A stretch of 64,000 nucleotides of DNA from an uncultured Alphaproteobacteria bacterium (GCA_944393695.1 CALYAY010000001.1:62001-126000), one strand, 5' to 3'. Shown: positions 1 to 9,327, counted from the first letter of the stretch. The notes: generated by a model not told the origin, from the sequence alone. Program-made: numbers and translations.

Positions 1-726
1 AGCGGCATAGGCGAAGCCTTGGCCGTTCAATATGCCAAAAGCACCGCCAAGACCCTGTTTCTCTGCGGTCGCAACGAAGAACGCCTGCAGGATGTTGCAA
101 GACGTTGCGAAAATCTTGGTTCTAAAGTTTATACCCAGATTATCGATGTCACCGACCGCGAAAAAATGCAGGACTGGATAAAATCCTGTTTCAAAAAAGC
201 CGTCCCCGACACGATTATTGCCAATGCCGGCATCGGCAGCATCATAGAAACCACCGATTCAATCTATAATACCTTCAACACCAATGTCTTCGGTGTCATC
301 AATACAATCCTCCCGGCCATAGACTTTTATAAAAAGAAAAAAGACACCCCGGAAGAAAAAAGCATTGTCATCATCAGTTCCCTGGCCGGTTACCACGGTC
401 TGGCCACCTGTCCGTCATACAGCGCCAGCAAAGCCGCGGTTAAAGCCTACGGCGAAGCCCTGCGCGTCAAGCTGAAATCAGAAAAAATAAATGTAAATGT
501 TGTTTGCCCGGGGTTTGTACGCTCCCGTTTAACCGACCAAAACACCTGCCCCATGCCTTTTTTCATGGAAGCTCCCGAGGCGGCAAAACTCATCATCGCC
601 GGCATCCGCCAAAACAAAGCCGTCATATCATTTCCGCTGCCGCTGCGTTTTGCCACCTGGCTGGTTTCAATCCTGCCCAACTGCCTGAGCGACTTTATTT
701 ACGGCCGGCTTCCGAATAAAGCATAA
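1..726 (+). CDS. SDR family oxidoreductase, 5' end cut by window
   Basis: Short-chain dehydrogenase/reductase that would use NAD(P)H on an unidentified substrate. The reading frame is open to base 1 and begins in the glycine-rich nucleotide motif (the first residues are SGIG), so the start codon lies upstream. The family motif NAG is present (IIANAGIG). The catalytic Tyr (codon 418-420) and Lys (430-432) stand in a YSASK motif, preceded by a serine-rich strand (SSLAG). The C-terminal third is typical of the DltE/YqjQ-like classical SDRs, but no substrate can be assigned. Its 3' end overlaps the convergent ampG-like gene by 60 bp, which is unusually long for two conserved genes. Confidence 0.88.
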   Translation, partial: SGIGEALAVQYAKSTAKTLFLCGRNEERLQDVARRCENLGSKVYTQIIDVTDREKMQDWIKSCFKKAVPDTIIANAGIGSIIETTDSIYNTFNTNVFGVINTILPAIDFYKKKKDTPEEKSIVIISSLAGYHGLATCPSYSASKAAVKAYGEALRVKLKSEKINVNVVCPGFVRSRLTDQNTCPMPFFMEAPEAAKLIIAGIRQNKAVISFPLPLRFATWLVSILPNCLSDFIYGRLPNKA

Positions 727-1971
727 AATAATCAACCCCGGAACAACCATCAGCGACGTAATAACAAAAAACATCGGCCAGCCGGCAAGTTCAACCATTT
801 TCCCAGATGTCGCCGCCACCGCATCCCGGGCCAGACTCATCAGGGACGATAACAAAGCATATTGCGTTGCCGTATACGCCACACTGCACAAAGATGACAG
901 ATAAGCCACAAAAGCCGCCACGCTCATCCCGCCGGAAACATTGTCCAGCGTAATACAGCCGGTTAAAACATAAATATTATGTCCGGCATATGCCTGCCCG
1001 ACAAATACCAGTGTTGTCAGCCCTTGCAAAACACCGCATATCCACAACGATTTATAAATTCCGCAGCGGTTAACCAGCACCCCGCCGGCCAAACCGCCCA
1101 AAATCGTCGCCAGCATCCCGAAGCCTTTTGAAATATACGCGATTTCCGCCGTTGAAAATCCCATTTTCACATAAAACACATTCGCCATCGGTCCCATATA
1201 AGCATCGCTCATCTTATACAAAAACACAAACAACAGCACCAACTTCCAGTCCGAACGCCGCATAAAATCCCTAAACGGTGCCACCACCGCCTTTTCCGTA
1301 AAAGCCTTAAACCTTTCCCGCCGGGTTCCCTCAAACGATTCTTCCTTATAATGACGGTCTTTCGCCGGCTCCCGGCAGCACAAAACCGTTACAATACCGA
1401 CCGATGCCCCGCCGGCCATAATCAGATAAACCTGTTGCCAGCTCATATGCGCCGCCAGCCACAGCGCTATTGCTCCCGAAAAAATAAGCCCCAGCCTGTA
1501 TCCCAAAACAAAAACAGCAGCAGCCGCTCCTTGTTCCTTATCTCTGAAACTTTCCACCCGGAAAGCATCCAGTACCACATCTTGCGAAGCCGAAGCAAAA
1601 ACCACCACCAGCGCCACTGCCGCCAGCCAACAGGTATGCTCTGCCGGATTTATTGACGCCATCATCGCAATAGCGGCCATCATCACCAGTTGCGTAAACA
1701 AAGCCCATCCCCGGCGCCGTCCCAAACGTCCGAACAACGGCAGATTCACCCGGTCAATAACCGGCGCCCACAGCCACTTAAAACTATACGGCGTCTTCAC
1801 CAGAGAAAACACGCCGATAAGCGCATAAGAAATCTGCGCCGCATCCAGCCACAGACTGAGCGTCCCGCTCACCAGCATCAGCGGAAAACCGCTCGAAAAT
1901 CCTAATCCGGTCATCACCAGCATACGCCGGTCGGCATAAATGCTTAATGCCTTCAGCCATTTTTGCAACAT
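667..1971 (-). CDS. ampG: AmpG-like muropeptide MFS permease
   Basis: Major facilitator protein resembling AmpG, which imports GlcNAc-anhydroMurNAc peptides from the periplasm for cell-wall recycling. The N-terminus carries the family pattern (LGFSSGFPLMLVSGTLSLWL), followed by FKWLWAPVIDR and about 12 hydrophobic segments; the 434-residue length fits short alphaproteobacterial AmpG proteins. I chose the ATG at 1971 (MLQKWLKAL) because GGA lies about 7 nt upstream and it gives the usual N-terminus; an in-frame upstream start at 2010 would add 13 residues. A murU-like gene elsewhere in the window fits an intact recycling pathway. Substrate specificity is inferred from family resemblance only. 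Confidence 0.85.
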   Translation of the reverse strand: MLQKWLKALSIYADRRMLVMTGLGFSSGFPLMLVSGTLSLWLDAAQISYALIGVFSLVKTPYSFKWLWAPVIDRVNLPLFGRLGRRRGWALFTQLVMMAAIAMMASINPAEHTCWLAAVALVVVFASASQDVVLDAFRVESFRDKEQGAAAAVFVLGYRLGLIFSGAIALWLAAHMSWQQVYLIMAGGASVGIVTVLCCREPAKDRHYKEESFEGTRRERFKAFTEKAVVAPFRDFMRRSDWKLVLLFVFLYKMSDAYMGPMANVFYVKMGFSTAEIAYISKGFGMLATILGGLAGGVLVNRCGIYKSLWICGVLQGLTTLVFVGQAYAGHNIYVLTGCITLDNVSGGMSVAAFVAYLSSLCSVAYTATQYALLSSLMSLARDAVAATSGKMVELAGWPMFFVITSLMVVPGLIILCFIRKPAVNKVAQAVGQD

Positions 1972-2079
1972 GTCACATCCAATTTTCAAAAAACTGTTTT
2001 CAATATACAAAACGAGCCTTAATATAAAGTGAAAAATAACGCTTAATAAAAAAATTTTTATATTTTACATCTTTCGTTA

Positions 2080-2095
2080 ATACTATATGTTGTAT
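2080..2095 (+). promoter_or_regulatory. Putative NrdR box 1 upstream of nrdA
   Basis: ATACTATATGTTGTAT matches 13 of 16 positions of the NrdR consensus acaCwATATaTwGtgt. It starts exactly 32 bp (three helical turns) before a second, weaker match, the spacing known for NrdR box pairs in front of ribonucleotide reductase operons. Confidence 0.6.
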
Positions 2096-2111
2096 CAGGA
2101 ATATTACAAAA

Positions 2112-2127
2112 ATACATCATGTAGTAA
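2112..2127 (+). promoter_or_regulatory. Putative NrdR box 2 upstream of nrdA
   Basis: ATACATCATGTAGTAA matches about 10 of 16 positions of the NrdR consensus. It is weak alone but is phased 32 bp from box 1 and sits 21 bp before the nrdA start, where NrdR binding would block transcription. Confidence 0.45.
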
Positions 2128-2148
2128 ATTATTGAAAAGGGAGTTCTC

Positions 2149-4440
2149 ATGCAAAATCAAAAAGTTATCAAACAAAACGGCACCGCGGAAGCCTTCTCTC
2201 CGGAAAAAATCGACCGCATTTTACGGCTGGCCGCCAAAGGATTCGACCTTGACCTGAGCAAAGTCACCGCCCGGCTTTCTGATTTTGTAAAAGACAACAT
2301 CCCCTCTTCCAAACTTATAAAAGACCTGACCCTGACGGTTTTAAATCTCACTTCGGTAGAAGAACCCGACTGGAAAAACATGGCCGGCCGTCTGAAACTT
2401 TTTGAACTTTACAAAAACACAGCCCGCTTAAGAGGCTCCAATCATAAGGATTCGCCGATTCCCTACGATTACCCCGCCTTTCTCGAATTCGCCGTTGCCA
2501 ACAAAATCTATGGTCCGGATATCCTGGCCAAATATTCTCCCGAAGAAATCCGTACCGCGGCCGGTTTCATAAACCCCGAATACGATTTACTGTATGACTA
2601 TGCCGGTATAAATCTGCTGATTAAGCGCTATCTCTGTGAATTCAACGATTCCATTGTTGAACTTCCGCAGGAAATGTTTTTGAGCATTGCCCTGCTGATT
2701 GAACAGGATGAAGACAAAGAACACCGCCTGGCCCAGGTCAAAGACACCTATCAAAAACTCGCTGACCGCAAAATTTCACTTGGCACACCGCTGCTGATGA
2801 ATCTCCGTCGTCCCAACGGCAACTTAAGCTCCTGCTTTATCACTGTCATGGATGACAACCGCGATTCCATTTTCTATGTTATCGACCAGATATCCGCCAT
2901 TTCCAAATTTGGCGGCGGCGTCGGGGTCAACATCTCACGGGTACGCTGCAAAGGCTCGCGCATAAAAGGCGTCAAAAACGCTTCCGGCGGCGTCATTCCT
3001 TGGATTCGCATCATCAACGACACCGCCGTTGCCGTCAATCAGCAGGGAAAACGCAAAGGAGCCGTAACCGTTTCCCTTGACATGTGGCACCGCGATATCG
3101 AAGACTTCCTCGATCTTCGTACCGAAAACGGCGACCAGCGCATGAAAGCTTACGATATCTTTCCTCAGGTCGTCATTCCCGATCTGTTTATGAAAAAAGT
3201 TGAAAACAACGAAAAATGGCTGCTTGTCGACCCGCATGAAATCCGCGAAAAATACAACGTGGAACTGGGCGATCTCTGGGGCAAAAAATTTGAAGAAATA
3301 TATAATCAGCTTTACTTGGACGCCGAATTCGGCAAATTGGAAATGGCCAAGTTTTTCCCCGCCAAGGAACTCCTTAAAAAGCTGATGAAATCCCAGATAG
3401 AAACCGGCATGCCCTATATTGCTTTTAAGGACACGCTCAACCGTTACAATCCCAACAAACACGACGGCGTTATTATCGGCACCAACCTCTGCACCGAATC
3501 TCACAGCAATGTCCGCCCCTCCCGGTTTGATGAAAAAACCTTTGATAATCAGGGCAACATCATCCAAAAAGTTCACGACGGACTGGTTCACGTCTGCAAT
3601 CTCGTTTCCATCAACCTTGCTTTCATCGATTCTGATGAGGAGCTGGAAAGCGTCTGCCAAACATCCGTCCGCATCTTGGACAACGCCATTGACCTCACCA
3701 AAGTTCCCATTCTGGAGGGAACCCTGCACAACCGCCGTTACCGCACCATCGGTATCGGCGCCATGGGACTGGCCGACCATCTGGCAAAACGCTCGATTCC
3801 CTATATCAAATCAGCCGATTACGTTGATGACCTGTTCGAAAAAATAGCCCTTTACAACATCTCGGCCAGCATTGACACCGCCCGCCGCAAAGGAACTTTT
3901 GAGGCTTACCCCGGTTCCGACTGGGATAAAGGACTGATTCTCGGCCGCCCGTCTTTATGGTATCAGCAAAACTCCAAATACAAAAACCGCTGGAACCGGA
4001 TTTTCGCCGATTTGCAAAAATACGGCATTCGCAATTCCCAGCTTTCGGCCATTGCACCCAACACCAGTTCATCGCTGATCCAGGGCTGCTCGGCCTCCGT
4101 TTTGCCGATATACAGCAAATTCTTCATCGAAACCCACGGCAAAGGCAGCATTCCCAATTGTCCGCCCTTTATCCGCGACAAATTCTGGTTTTATCAGGAA
4201 AACAAAAACATCAGCCAGCAAATTGTCATCGATATCATGTCCCGCATAAATAAATGGATAGACACCGGCATCTCCATTGAGCTGATGTACAACCTCAATC
4301 GCAATATCCGGGCTGTAGACGTTTACAACACCATCATGGATGCCTGGAAAAAAGACATAAAAACACTTTACTACACCCGCACCATTCAAAAAGACGGCTC
4401 CTCTGCCGAAAAAGAAGAATGTGTCAGCTGTGCCGGTTAA
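2149..4440 (+). CDS. nrdA: Class Ia ribonucleoside-diphosphate reductase, alpha subunit
   Basis: Large catalytic subunit that reduces ribonucleoside diphosphates to deoxyribonucleotides in the cytoplasm. Residues 1-90 form an ATP-cone (VIKQNGTAEAFSPEKI), the allosteric dATP/ATP switch. The finger-loop motif NLCTES supplies Asn446, thiyl-radical Cys448 and Glu450. Cys229 and Cys483 form the active-site redox pair, and the C-terminal tail carries Cys758 and Cys761 for re-reduction by thioredoxin. A Tyr-Tyr dyad (LYYTRT) near the end matches the radical-transfer pair. The 763-residue length is normal. AAAAGGGAG lies before the ATG. It is followed 20 bp later by nrdB and preceded by two putative NrdR boxes. 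The tyrosyl-radical enzyme needs oxygen, so the cell should meet at least some O2. Confidence 0.96.
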   Translation: MQNQKVIKQNGTAEAFSPEKIDRILRLAAKGFDLDLSKVTARLSDFVKDNIPSSKLIKDLTLTVLNLTSVEEPDWKNMAGRLKLFELYKNTARLRGSNHKDSPIPYDYPAFLEFAVANKIYGPDILAKYSPEEIRTAAGFINPEYDLLYDYAGINLLIKRYLCEFNDSIVELPQEMFLSIALLIEQDEDKEHRLAQVKDTYQKLADRKISLGTPLLMNLRRPNGNLSSCFITVMDDNRDSIFYVIDQISAISKFGGGVGVNISRVRCKGSRIKGVKNASGGVIPWIRIINDTAVAVNQQGKRKGAVTVSLDMWHRDIEDFLDLRTENGDQRMKAYDIFPQVVIPDLFMKKVENNEKWLLVDPHEIREKYNVELGDLWGKKFEEIYNQLYLDAEFGKLEMAKFFPAKELLKKLMKSQIETGMPYIAFKDTLNRYNPNKHDGVIIGTNLCTESHSNVRPSRFDEKTFDNQGNIIQKVHDGLVHVCNLVSINLAFIDSDEELESVCQTSVRILDNAIDLTKVPILEGTLHNRRYRTIGIGAMGLADHLAKRSIPYIKSADYVDDLFEKIALYNISASIDTARRKGTFEAYPGSDWDKGLILGRPSLWYQQNSKYKNRWNRIFADLQKYGIRNSQLSAIAPNTSSSLIQGCSASVLPIYSKFFIETHGKGSIPNCPPFIRDKFWFYQENKNISQQIVIDIMSRINKWIDTGISIELMYNLNRNIRAVDVYNTIMDAWKKDIKTLYYTRTIQKDGSSAEKEECVSCAG

Positions 4441-4460
4441 AAAATCTGAAAGGACTCAAA

Positions 4461-5495
4461 ATGCAAAGAAAAATCTTATTCAACATCAACGGAGACGATT
4501 CCCTCATCAACCGCAAAATGATTCGCGGCAATGTCACCAACCTGTTTAACCTGAACAACGTCAAATACCAATGGGCCAACAAACTCTACCGCCTGATGAT
4601 GGAAAACTTCTGGATTCCCGAAAAAGTCTCGCTTTTCGATGACAAAAGAGCCTACAATGAACTCACACCGGATGAACAGCGGGCTTACGACGGCATCTTG
4701 TCTTTTCTGGTCTTTCTCGACAGTATCCAGACCAACAACCTGCCCAACATCAACGAATACATCACCGCTCCCGAAGTCAACCTGGTTCTGGCTATCCAGA
4801 CTTATCAGGAAGCCGTACATTCCCAAAGTTATGCCTATATTATCGAAAGCATCATTCCCACAGATAAACGGGCGGAAATTTATGATAAATGGCGCACAGA
4901 TAAAGTCCTTCTTGAGCGCAATCAGTACATCGCCGAAATCTATCAAAACTTTGTTGACAATCAGACCGACAAAAATTTTGCCCGCATCCTGATTGCCAAT
5001 TACCTGCTGGAAGGCATTTACTTTTACAACGGCTTTAACTTTTTTTACAATCTTGCTGCCCGCAGTCTGATGATCGGCACCGCGGACGAAATCAAATACA
5101 TTAACCGCGATGAGCTCACGCACTGCGTGCTTTTTGCCAACATCATCAAAGAAATTGCCGCCGAAGATGACACTTTTTTCAATACCGACGAAGTCAATCA
5201 GATGTTTGCCAAAGCCGTTGAGCAGGAAATCAGCTGGAGCAACCACATCATCGGAGGCAACATCACCGGCATCACTCCGGCCACCATTGAGCAATACACC
5301 AAGTTCATCGCCAACAAACGCTTAAAAGACATCGGCTACCCGCCGCTGTATCCCGGTTTTGACAAGAACCCTTACCAACAGCTTGAAAACATTGCCGATA
5401 CTAATGGCGCCGGCAGTGTAAAAGGCAACTTTTTCGAGGCCAATGTTTCTTCATACAACCAAAGCACGGCCATTGAAGGCTGGGACGAAATTTAA
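4461..5495 (+). CDS. nrdB: Class Ia ribonucleoside-diphosphate reductase, beta subunit
   Basis: Radical-generating subunit (344 aa) that houses the di-iron/tyrosyl cofactor and passes the radical to NrdA. All metal ligands are visible: Asp87, Glu117, His120, Glu184, Glu218 and His221; Tyr124, in EAVHSQSY, is at the radical tyrosine position. The protein is ferritin-like and all helical. I chose the ATG at 4461, with AGGA about 7 nt upstream, rather than an in-frame start at 4419, which lies inside nrdA. It forms an operon with nrdA. Confidence 0.96.
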   Translation: MQRKILFNINGDDSLINRKMIRGNVTNLFNLNNVKYQWANKLYRLMMENFWIPEKVSLFDDKRAYNELTPDEQRAYDGILSFLVFLDSIQTNNLPNINEYITAPEVNLVLAIQTYQEAVHSQSYAYIIESIIPTDKRAEIYDKWRTDKVLLERNQYIAEIYQNFVDNQTDKNFARILIANYLLEGIYFYNGFNFFYNLAARSLMIGTADEIKYINRDELTHCVLFANIIKEIAAEDDTFFNTDEVNQMFAKAVEQEISWSNHIIGGNITGITPATIEQYTKFIANKRLKDIGYPPLYPGFDKNPYQQLENIADTNGAGSVKGNFFEANVSSYNQSTAIEGWDEI

Positions 5496-5509
5496 AAAAT
5501 TTCCGAACG

Positions 5510-5541
5510 CTTGCAATCTCGCCGAATATCACCTACATAAG
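5510..5541 (+). promoter_or_regulatory. Putative RpoH (sigma-32) promoter of hslVU
   Basis: CTTG at 5510-5513 and CCTACATAAG at 5532-5541, separated by 18 bp, match the alphaproteobacterial heat-shock consensus CTTG-N17/18-CYTATNTNNG with one mismatch. It is 36 bp upstream of hslV, a classic RpoH target. Confidence 0.65.
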
Positions 5542-5576
5542 TGATAACGTTTTAGCAAAAAGAAAGGTCCTAGTCT

Positions 5577-6107
5577 ATGACAACAATCCTCTGTATTCGC
5601 AAAGACAATGAAGTCGTCATGGCCGGCGACGGCCAGGCCACTTTGGGCGAAGCGGTCATCTTCAAATCCACCTCAGTCAAAGTCCGCCGCATCGGCAACG
5701 GCAGCATCATTGCCGGATTCGCCGGAGCCGCCGCCGACGGCATAACCCTGATTGAACGTCTGGAAGAAAAGCTTGAAAAAAGCGGCCAGCAGCTCAAACG
5801 TGCCGCCGTTGCCCTGGCCAAAGACTGGCGGATGGACAAATACCTGCGCCAGCTTCAGGCCTTTATGATTGTTGCCGACAAAGACATTTCCCTGGTCATT
5901 TCCGGCACCGGCGAAGTCATGGAACCCGACGACGGCATCATCGGCATCGGCTCGGGCGGAAACTATGCCATGGCCGCCGCCAAAGCCTTATACGACATCC
6001 CCGGAATACCACTGGAGGAAATCGCCCGCAAAGCCATGAAAATTGCCGGCGATATCGATGTCTACACCAATCACAACGTAATCATGGAAAAGATTGAAAG
6101 CAAATAA
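5577..6107 (+). CDS. hslV: ATP-dependent protease peptidase subunit HslV
   Basis: Proteolytic subunit of the HslUV (ClpQY) protease, a proteasome-like N-terminal-threonine hydrolase. The protein begins M-TTILCIRK; Thr2 becomes the nucleophile after Met removal, as throughout the family. The 176-residue length, the AGDGQATLG motif and [11 protein letters not shown] are characteristic. GAAAGG precedes the ATG at 5577. hslU follows after 1 nt, and a putative heat-shock promoter lies upstream, consistent with a stress-induced hslVU operon. Confidence 0.97.
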   Translation: MTTILCIRKDNEVVMAGDGQATLGEAVIFKSTSVKVRRIGNGSIIAGFAGAAADGITLIERLEEKLEKSGQQLKRAAVALAKDWRMDKYLRQLQAFMIVADKDISLVISGTGEVMEPDDGIIGIGSGGNYAMAAAKALYDIPGIPLEEIARKAMKIAGDIDVYTNHNVIMEKIESK

Positions 6108-6108
6108 A

Positions 6109-7422
6109 ATGACTGCAAATTTCAGCCCCCGCGAAATCGTCTCCGAACTCGACCGCTTCATTGTCGGACAAACCGAAGCCAAAAAAGCCGTTGCCATAGC
6201 CTTGCGTAACCGTTGGCGCCGCATGCAGCTTCCCGAACACTTAAAAGAAGAAATCGTTCCCAAAAACATTTTGATGGTCGGCCCCACCGGCGTCGGAAAA
6301 ACCGAAATCTCCCGCCGTCTGGCCAGATTGGTCAAAGCACCGTTCATCAAAGTCGAAGCCACCAAATTCACCGAAATCGGTTATGTCGGCCGCGATGTCG
6401 AATCAATCATTCGTGATCTGCTTGAAAACGCTATCAACAGCACCAAGCTTGAAATGCGCAAATCCGTAAAAGTCAAAGCCGAAACTCATGCTGAAGAACG
6501 CATTCTCGACGCTCTTGTCGGCAACAACGCCGGCGAAGAAACCCGGCAGAAATTCCGTGAACTTTTCCGCTCCGGCCAGCTCAACGACCGTGAGATTGAA
6601 ATCAGCGTCATCGACAACAGTGCTAATACCATGCCCACCTTTGACATTCCCGGCATGCCCGGCGCCCAGATGGGCATGATAAGCCTGGGCGATCTCCTCG
6701 GCAAACCCTTTGGCGACAAATACAAAACCCGCAAAATGAAAACCGCCGACGCTTATAAAATCGTCATTGACGAAGAAAGCGACAAATTGCTCAACAACGA
6801 AGATATCGTCAGCACCGCCATAAAATCGGTAGAAAACGACGGCATTGTCTTCATTGACGAGATTGATAAAATCAGCGGCAAAGACGACCGCCGCGGCGGT
6901 GATGTCTCCCGTGAAGGCGTCCAGCGCGATTTGCTGCCCCTTATTGAAGGCACCATTGTCAACACCAAATACGGCCCGGTCAAAACCGACCATATTTTGT
7001 TCATCTGTTCCGGAGCCTTCCATCTTTCCAAACCGTCCGACCTGCTGCCGGAGCTTCAGGGGCGCCTCCCCATCCGGGTTGAACTCAAAGCCCTTACTCA
7101 TGATGATTTTGTAAAAATCCTGACCGAACCCGAGGCCAATCTTATCGAACAATACATTGCCCTGCTCGGAACCGAAAACTTCACCTTAAAATTTGAACCG
7201 GAAGCAATTGATAAAATTGCCGACATTGCCGTTGCCATTAACGAAAACGTTGAAAACATCGGCGCCCGCCGCCTGCACACGGTTTTGGAAATTCTGCTTG
7301 AAGACATCAGTTTCAACGCCTCTGACCGCAGTGGCCAGACCGAAACCATCACACCGCAGATGGTTGAAGAAAAGCTCCGCAAATACACCGAAGCTTCCGA
7401 TTTGTCAAAATTCATCTTATAG
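6109..7422 (+). CDS. hslU: ATP-dependent protease ATPase subunit HslU
   Basis: AAA+ unfoldase (437 aa) that feeds substrates to HslV. Walker A GPTGVGKT is at residues 58-65; Walker B is IVFIDEIDK; sensor-2 lies in [11 protein letters not shown]; the family-specific C-terminus ends SKFIL, the tail that docks between HslV subunits and activates them. The central I-domain (about 110-240) is present. The ATG at 6109 was preferred to a TTG at 6094 inside hslV because it gives the usual N-terminus [11 protein letters not shown]. Confidence 0.97.
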   Translation: MTANFSPREIVSELDRFIVGQTEAKKAVAIALRNRWRRMQLPEHLKEEIVPKNILMVGPTGVGKTEISRRLARLVKAPFIKVEATKFTEIGYVGRDVESIIRDLLENAINSTKLEMRKSVKVKAETHAEERILDALVGNNAGEETRQKFRELFRSGQLNDREIEISVIDNSANTMPTFDIPGMPGAQMGMISLGDLLGKPFGDKYKTRKMKTADAYKIVIDEESDKLLNNEDIVSTAIKSVENDGIVFIDEIDKISGKDDRRGGDVSREGVQRDLLPLIEGTIVNTKYGPVKTDHILFICSGAFHLSKPSDLLPELQGRLPIRVELKALTHDDFVKILTEPEANLIEQYIALLGTENFTLKFEPEAIDKIADIAVAINENVENIGARRLHTVLEILLEDISFNASDRSGQTETITPQMVEEKLRKYTEASDLSKFIL

Positions 7423-7431
7423 GCTGTTTTC

Positions 7432-8520
7432 ATGTCCATCCGCGGTTTCGGTATTTACATTCATTGGCCCTATTGCCTCAGCAAATGCCCTTACTGCGAC
7501 TTTTTCAGCCGGATTGGCAAAAATGTTGATCAGGAAAAAATCATCAACGATTACCTTGATGAACTTCGTTTTTATCATAATCTGACTTCGGGGAGAACCG
7601 TCACCAGCATTTTTTTCGGCGGCGGCACCCCCTCTCTGATAAAGCCAAGCCTGATATCCAAAGTAATCGACACTGTTGCCGCCCTTTGGCCGACAGCCCC
7701 CGATATTGAAATTTCTCTTGAGGCCAACCCCAACACCGACACCCCGACGCTGTTCCCTGATTTGAAAAAAGCCAGCATCAACCGCCTTTCCCTGGGTGTT
7801 CAGGCCCTGAACGACGCTGATTTAAAATTTCTCGGCCGCACCCACACTCTATCCCAGGCCTTAAAAAGCATCGACAACGTCCTGAACACTTTCGAAAATC
7901 ACTCCATGGACTTAATCTATGCCCGCCCCGGGCAAAAACTTCCCGCCTGGCAGGATGAACTTAAACAGACCGCATCTTTCGGCTTCAAACACCTGTCGCT
8001 TTATCAGCTCACCATTGAAGAAGGAACTTTCTTTGCCAAAAAAGGCATCCGTCCGCTGGATGATGAGCCGGCCGTAGAAATGTACAACCTGACCGTTGAT
8101 TACCTCCGCCAATGCGGCTATCCCCGCTACGAAGTCTCCAATTTTGCCCCGCCCGCCGGCCAATGCCGGCATAACCTGCTTTACTGGCAGGGAGACGATT
8201 ACCTGGGCATTGGCCCCGCTGCCCATGGACGTATCTCAATCCCGGAACATTTTTATGCCACCACACACCGCTGCCAACTCACCCCTCTCACCTCCCAAGA
8301 GCGTGCCGAAGAACTGCTCTTCATGGGATTACGCCTTGACAACGGCATTGATAAACCGCTTTTTGAGCAAAATTGCGGCCTAAACTTTGATAATTTCATC
8401 AATCGCACCGCCGCGGCCGAATTCGAAAAAATGGGACTTTTGATTAACTCCGGACAAAACCTCAGACTGACGGCCGCCGGCTTTCCCGTCATGAACAAAA
8501 TCATCGAAGAACTGCTTTAG
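7432..8520 (+). CDS. hemW: Radical SAM haem chaperone HemW
   Basis: Radical SAM protein of the HemN-like family. Cys15, Cys19 and Cys22 (CLSKCPYC) bind the 4Fe-4S cluster. The HNLLYW signature marks HemW (haem-binding chaperone) rather than oxygen-independent coproporphyrinogen oxidase HemN. The 362-residue length is typical. It starts 9 bp after hslU. In many alphaproteobacteria hemW follows rph-rdgB; here it is about 9 kb away from that pair. No haem biosynthesis gene is present in the window, so HemW may serve scavenged haem. Confidence 0.93.
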   Translation: MSIRGFGIYIHWPYCLSKCPYCDFFSRIGKNVDQEKIINDYLDELRFYHNLTSGRTVTSIFFGGGTPSLIKPSLISKVIDTVAALWPTAPDIEISLEANPNTDTPTLFPDLKKASINRLSLGVQALNDADLKFLGRTHTLSQALKSIDNVLNTFENHSMDLIYARPGQKLPAWQDELKQTASFGFKHLSLYQLTIEEGTFFAKKGIRPLDDEPAVEMYNLTVDYLRQCGYPRYEVSNFAPPAGQCRHNLLYWQGDDYLGIGPAAHGRISIPEHFYATTHRCQLTPLTSQERAEELLFMGLRLDNGIDKPLFEQNCGLNFDNFINRTAAAEFEKMGLLINSGQNLRLTAAGFPVMNKIIEELL

Positions 8521-8804
8521 CAAACGCCCTCTTCGTCCGCAATCACATTCTCCATTGCAAAATAATTCAAGGCATCCAAAATCTTTCGCATATCGCTGAT
8601 TGTCACCTTGGCATCTCCCGCCGCAATTGCTTCCAGTTTCAAGACATCCACCCCGGATTTACAGGCCAGTTTTCCCAACGGCAGATTGCTTTCTCTGACG
8701 ACCTTTGACATTTTGCTGCGCAACTGGGACTGCAGCACCAGACGAATAAAATCTTCGTCATCAAAAACACAGGAAATATCAGATTTTTTTTCACGAGCTA
8801 ACAT
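8517..8804 (-). CDS. Small helix-turn-helix protein
   Basis: A 95-residue protein whose residues about 33-80 (MSKVVRESNLPLGKLACKSG, then a second helix and ISDMRKILDALNYF) resemble a Cro/XRE-type helix-turn-helix, as in antitoxin-like or small regulatory proteins. GGAGG at 8813-8817 gives a strong ribosome site for the ATG at 8804. Its stop overlaps the convergent hemW stop by 4 bp. No toxin gene is adjacent, so an antitoxin role is not supported. Operator and target are unknown; the nearby 17-bp palindrome at 8887 is a candidate site for autoregulation. Confidence 0.7.
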   Translation of the reverse strand: MLAREKKSDISCVFDDEDFIRLVLQSQLRSKMSKVVRESNLPLGKLACKSGVDVLKLEAIAAGDAKVTISDMRKILDALNYFAMENVIADEEGVC

Positions 8805-8886
8805 TTTTTAAGCCTCCTTTTTATTACAACTCCTTCAAGCGGAGTGGAGGGAATGTAGACAACGTTCGTAGTCCTATAATCCCCGC

Positions 8887-8903
8887 ACCGGAAAATTTCC
8901 GGT
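8887..8903. promoter_or_regulatory. Perfect 17-bp palindrome, possible operator
   Basis: ACCGGAAAATTTCCGGT: 8-bp arms around a single central A, 83 bp upstream of the HTH gene and in its promoter region. There is no T-tract, so it is not a terminator. An operator for the adjacent HTH protein is possible but unproven. Confidence 0.4.
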
Positions 8904-8968
8904 ACAAAACACCATCAAATCAATACTCGAAATATAATCATCAAAACCATTTTTACAAGACAACAAAT

Positions 8969-8996
8969 AAAAAAAGAACCTTACGGTTCTTTTTTT
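8969..8996 (-). terminator. Rho-independent terminator after trxA
   Basis: Stem AGAACC/GGTTCT with loop TTAC, flanked by A6 and T6 runs, 17 bp past the trxA stop. It is symmetric and could act in both directions. Confidence 0.85.
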
Positions 8997-9012
8997 ATGA
9001 CATCAAACGACT

Positions 9013-9327
9013 TTAAATATTCGCATTAATCCACGAAACCAAGGTTGATTTGGTATTCAGTCCCACCTTAAAATCAACCTGTTTTCCGTCCTTAAACAAA
9101 AAGACCGACGGAATACTCCGGATTCCGAATTCCGCAGCCTTGTCCGGCGATTCATCCACATTAACCTTGCAGATTTTAACCTTGTCACCCATCTCCTTTG
9201 AGATTTCTTCCAAAATCGGAATCAGCTGCCGGCAGGGACCGCACCATTCCGCCCAAAAATCAACCAGAACCAGCCCCTTGGCCTTCAAAACTTCATCATC
9301 AAACTGACTATCGGTAATTGCTTTCAT
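9013..9327 (-). CDS. trxA: Thioredoxin
   Basis: Cytoplasmic disulfide reductase (104 aa) with the active site WCGPC in DFWAEWCGPCRQLIP and the conserved cis-Pro region (IRSIPSVFLF). It donates electrons to, among others, the ribonucleotide reductase encoded upstream. I chose the ATG at 9327, which has AAGG about 8 nt upstream; a GTG three codons earlier lies too close to that site. It follows addA on the same strand, the usual alphaproteobacterial order addB-addA-trxA, and is closed by a strong terminator. Confidence 0.96.
   Translation of the reverse strand: MKAITDSQFDDEVLKAKGLVLVDFWAEWCGPCRQLIPILEEISKEMGDKVKICKVNVDESPDKAAEFGIRSIPSVFLFKDGKQVDFKVGLNTKSTLVSWINANI

Noticed and set aside
2935..3780. 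281-codon open frame antisense to nrdA
   Set aside because: It lies wholly inside nrdA, has no family motif and low-complexity Val/Phe-rich sequence; such frames arise from the biased codon use of these genes. The same applies to 4476-5294 (antisense to nrdB).
8517..8804. Toxin-antitoxin system with the small HTH protein
   Set aside because: No toxin-sized frame is adjacent: one side is hemW, the other is intergenic DNA and trxA.
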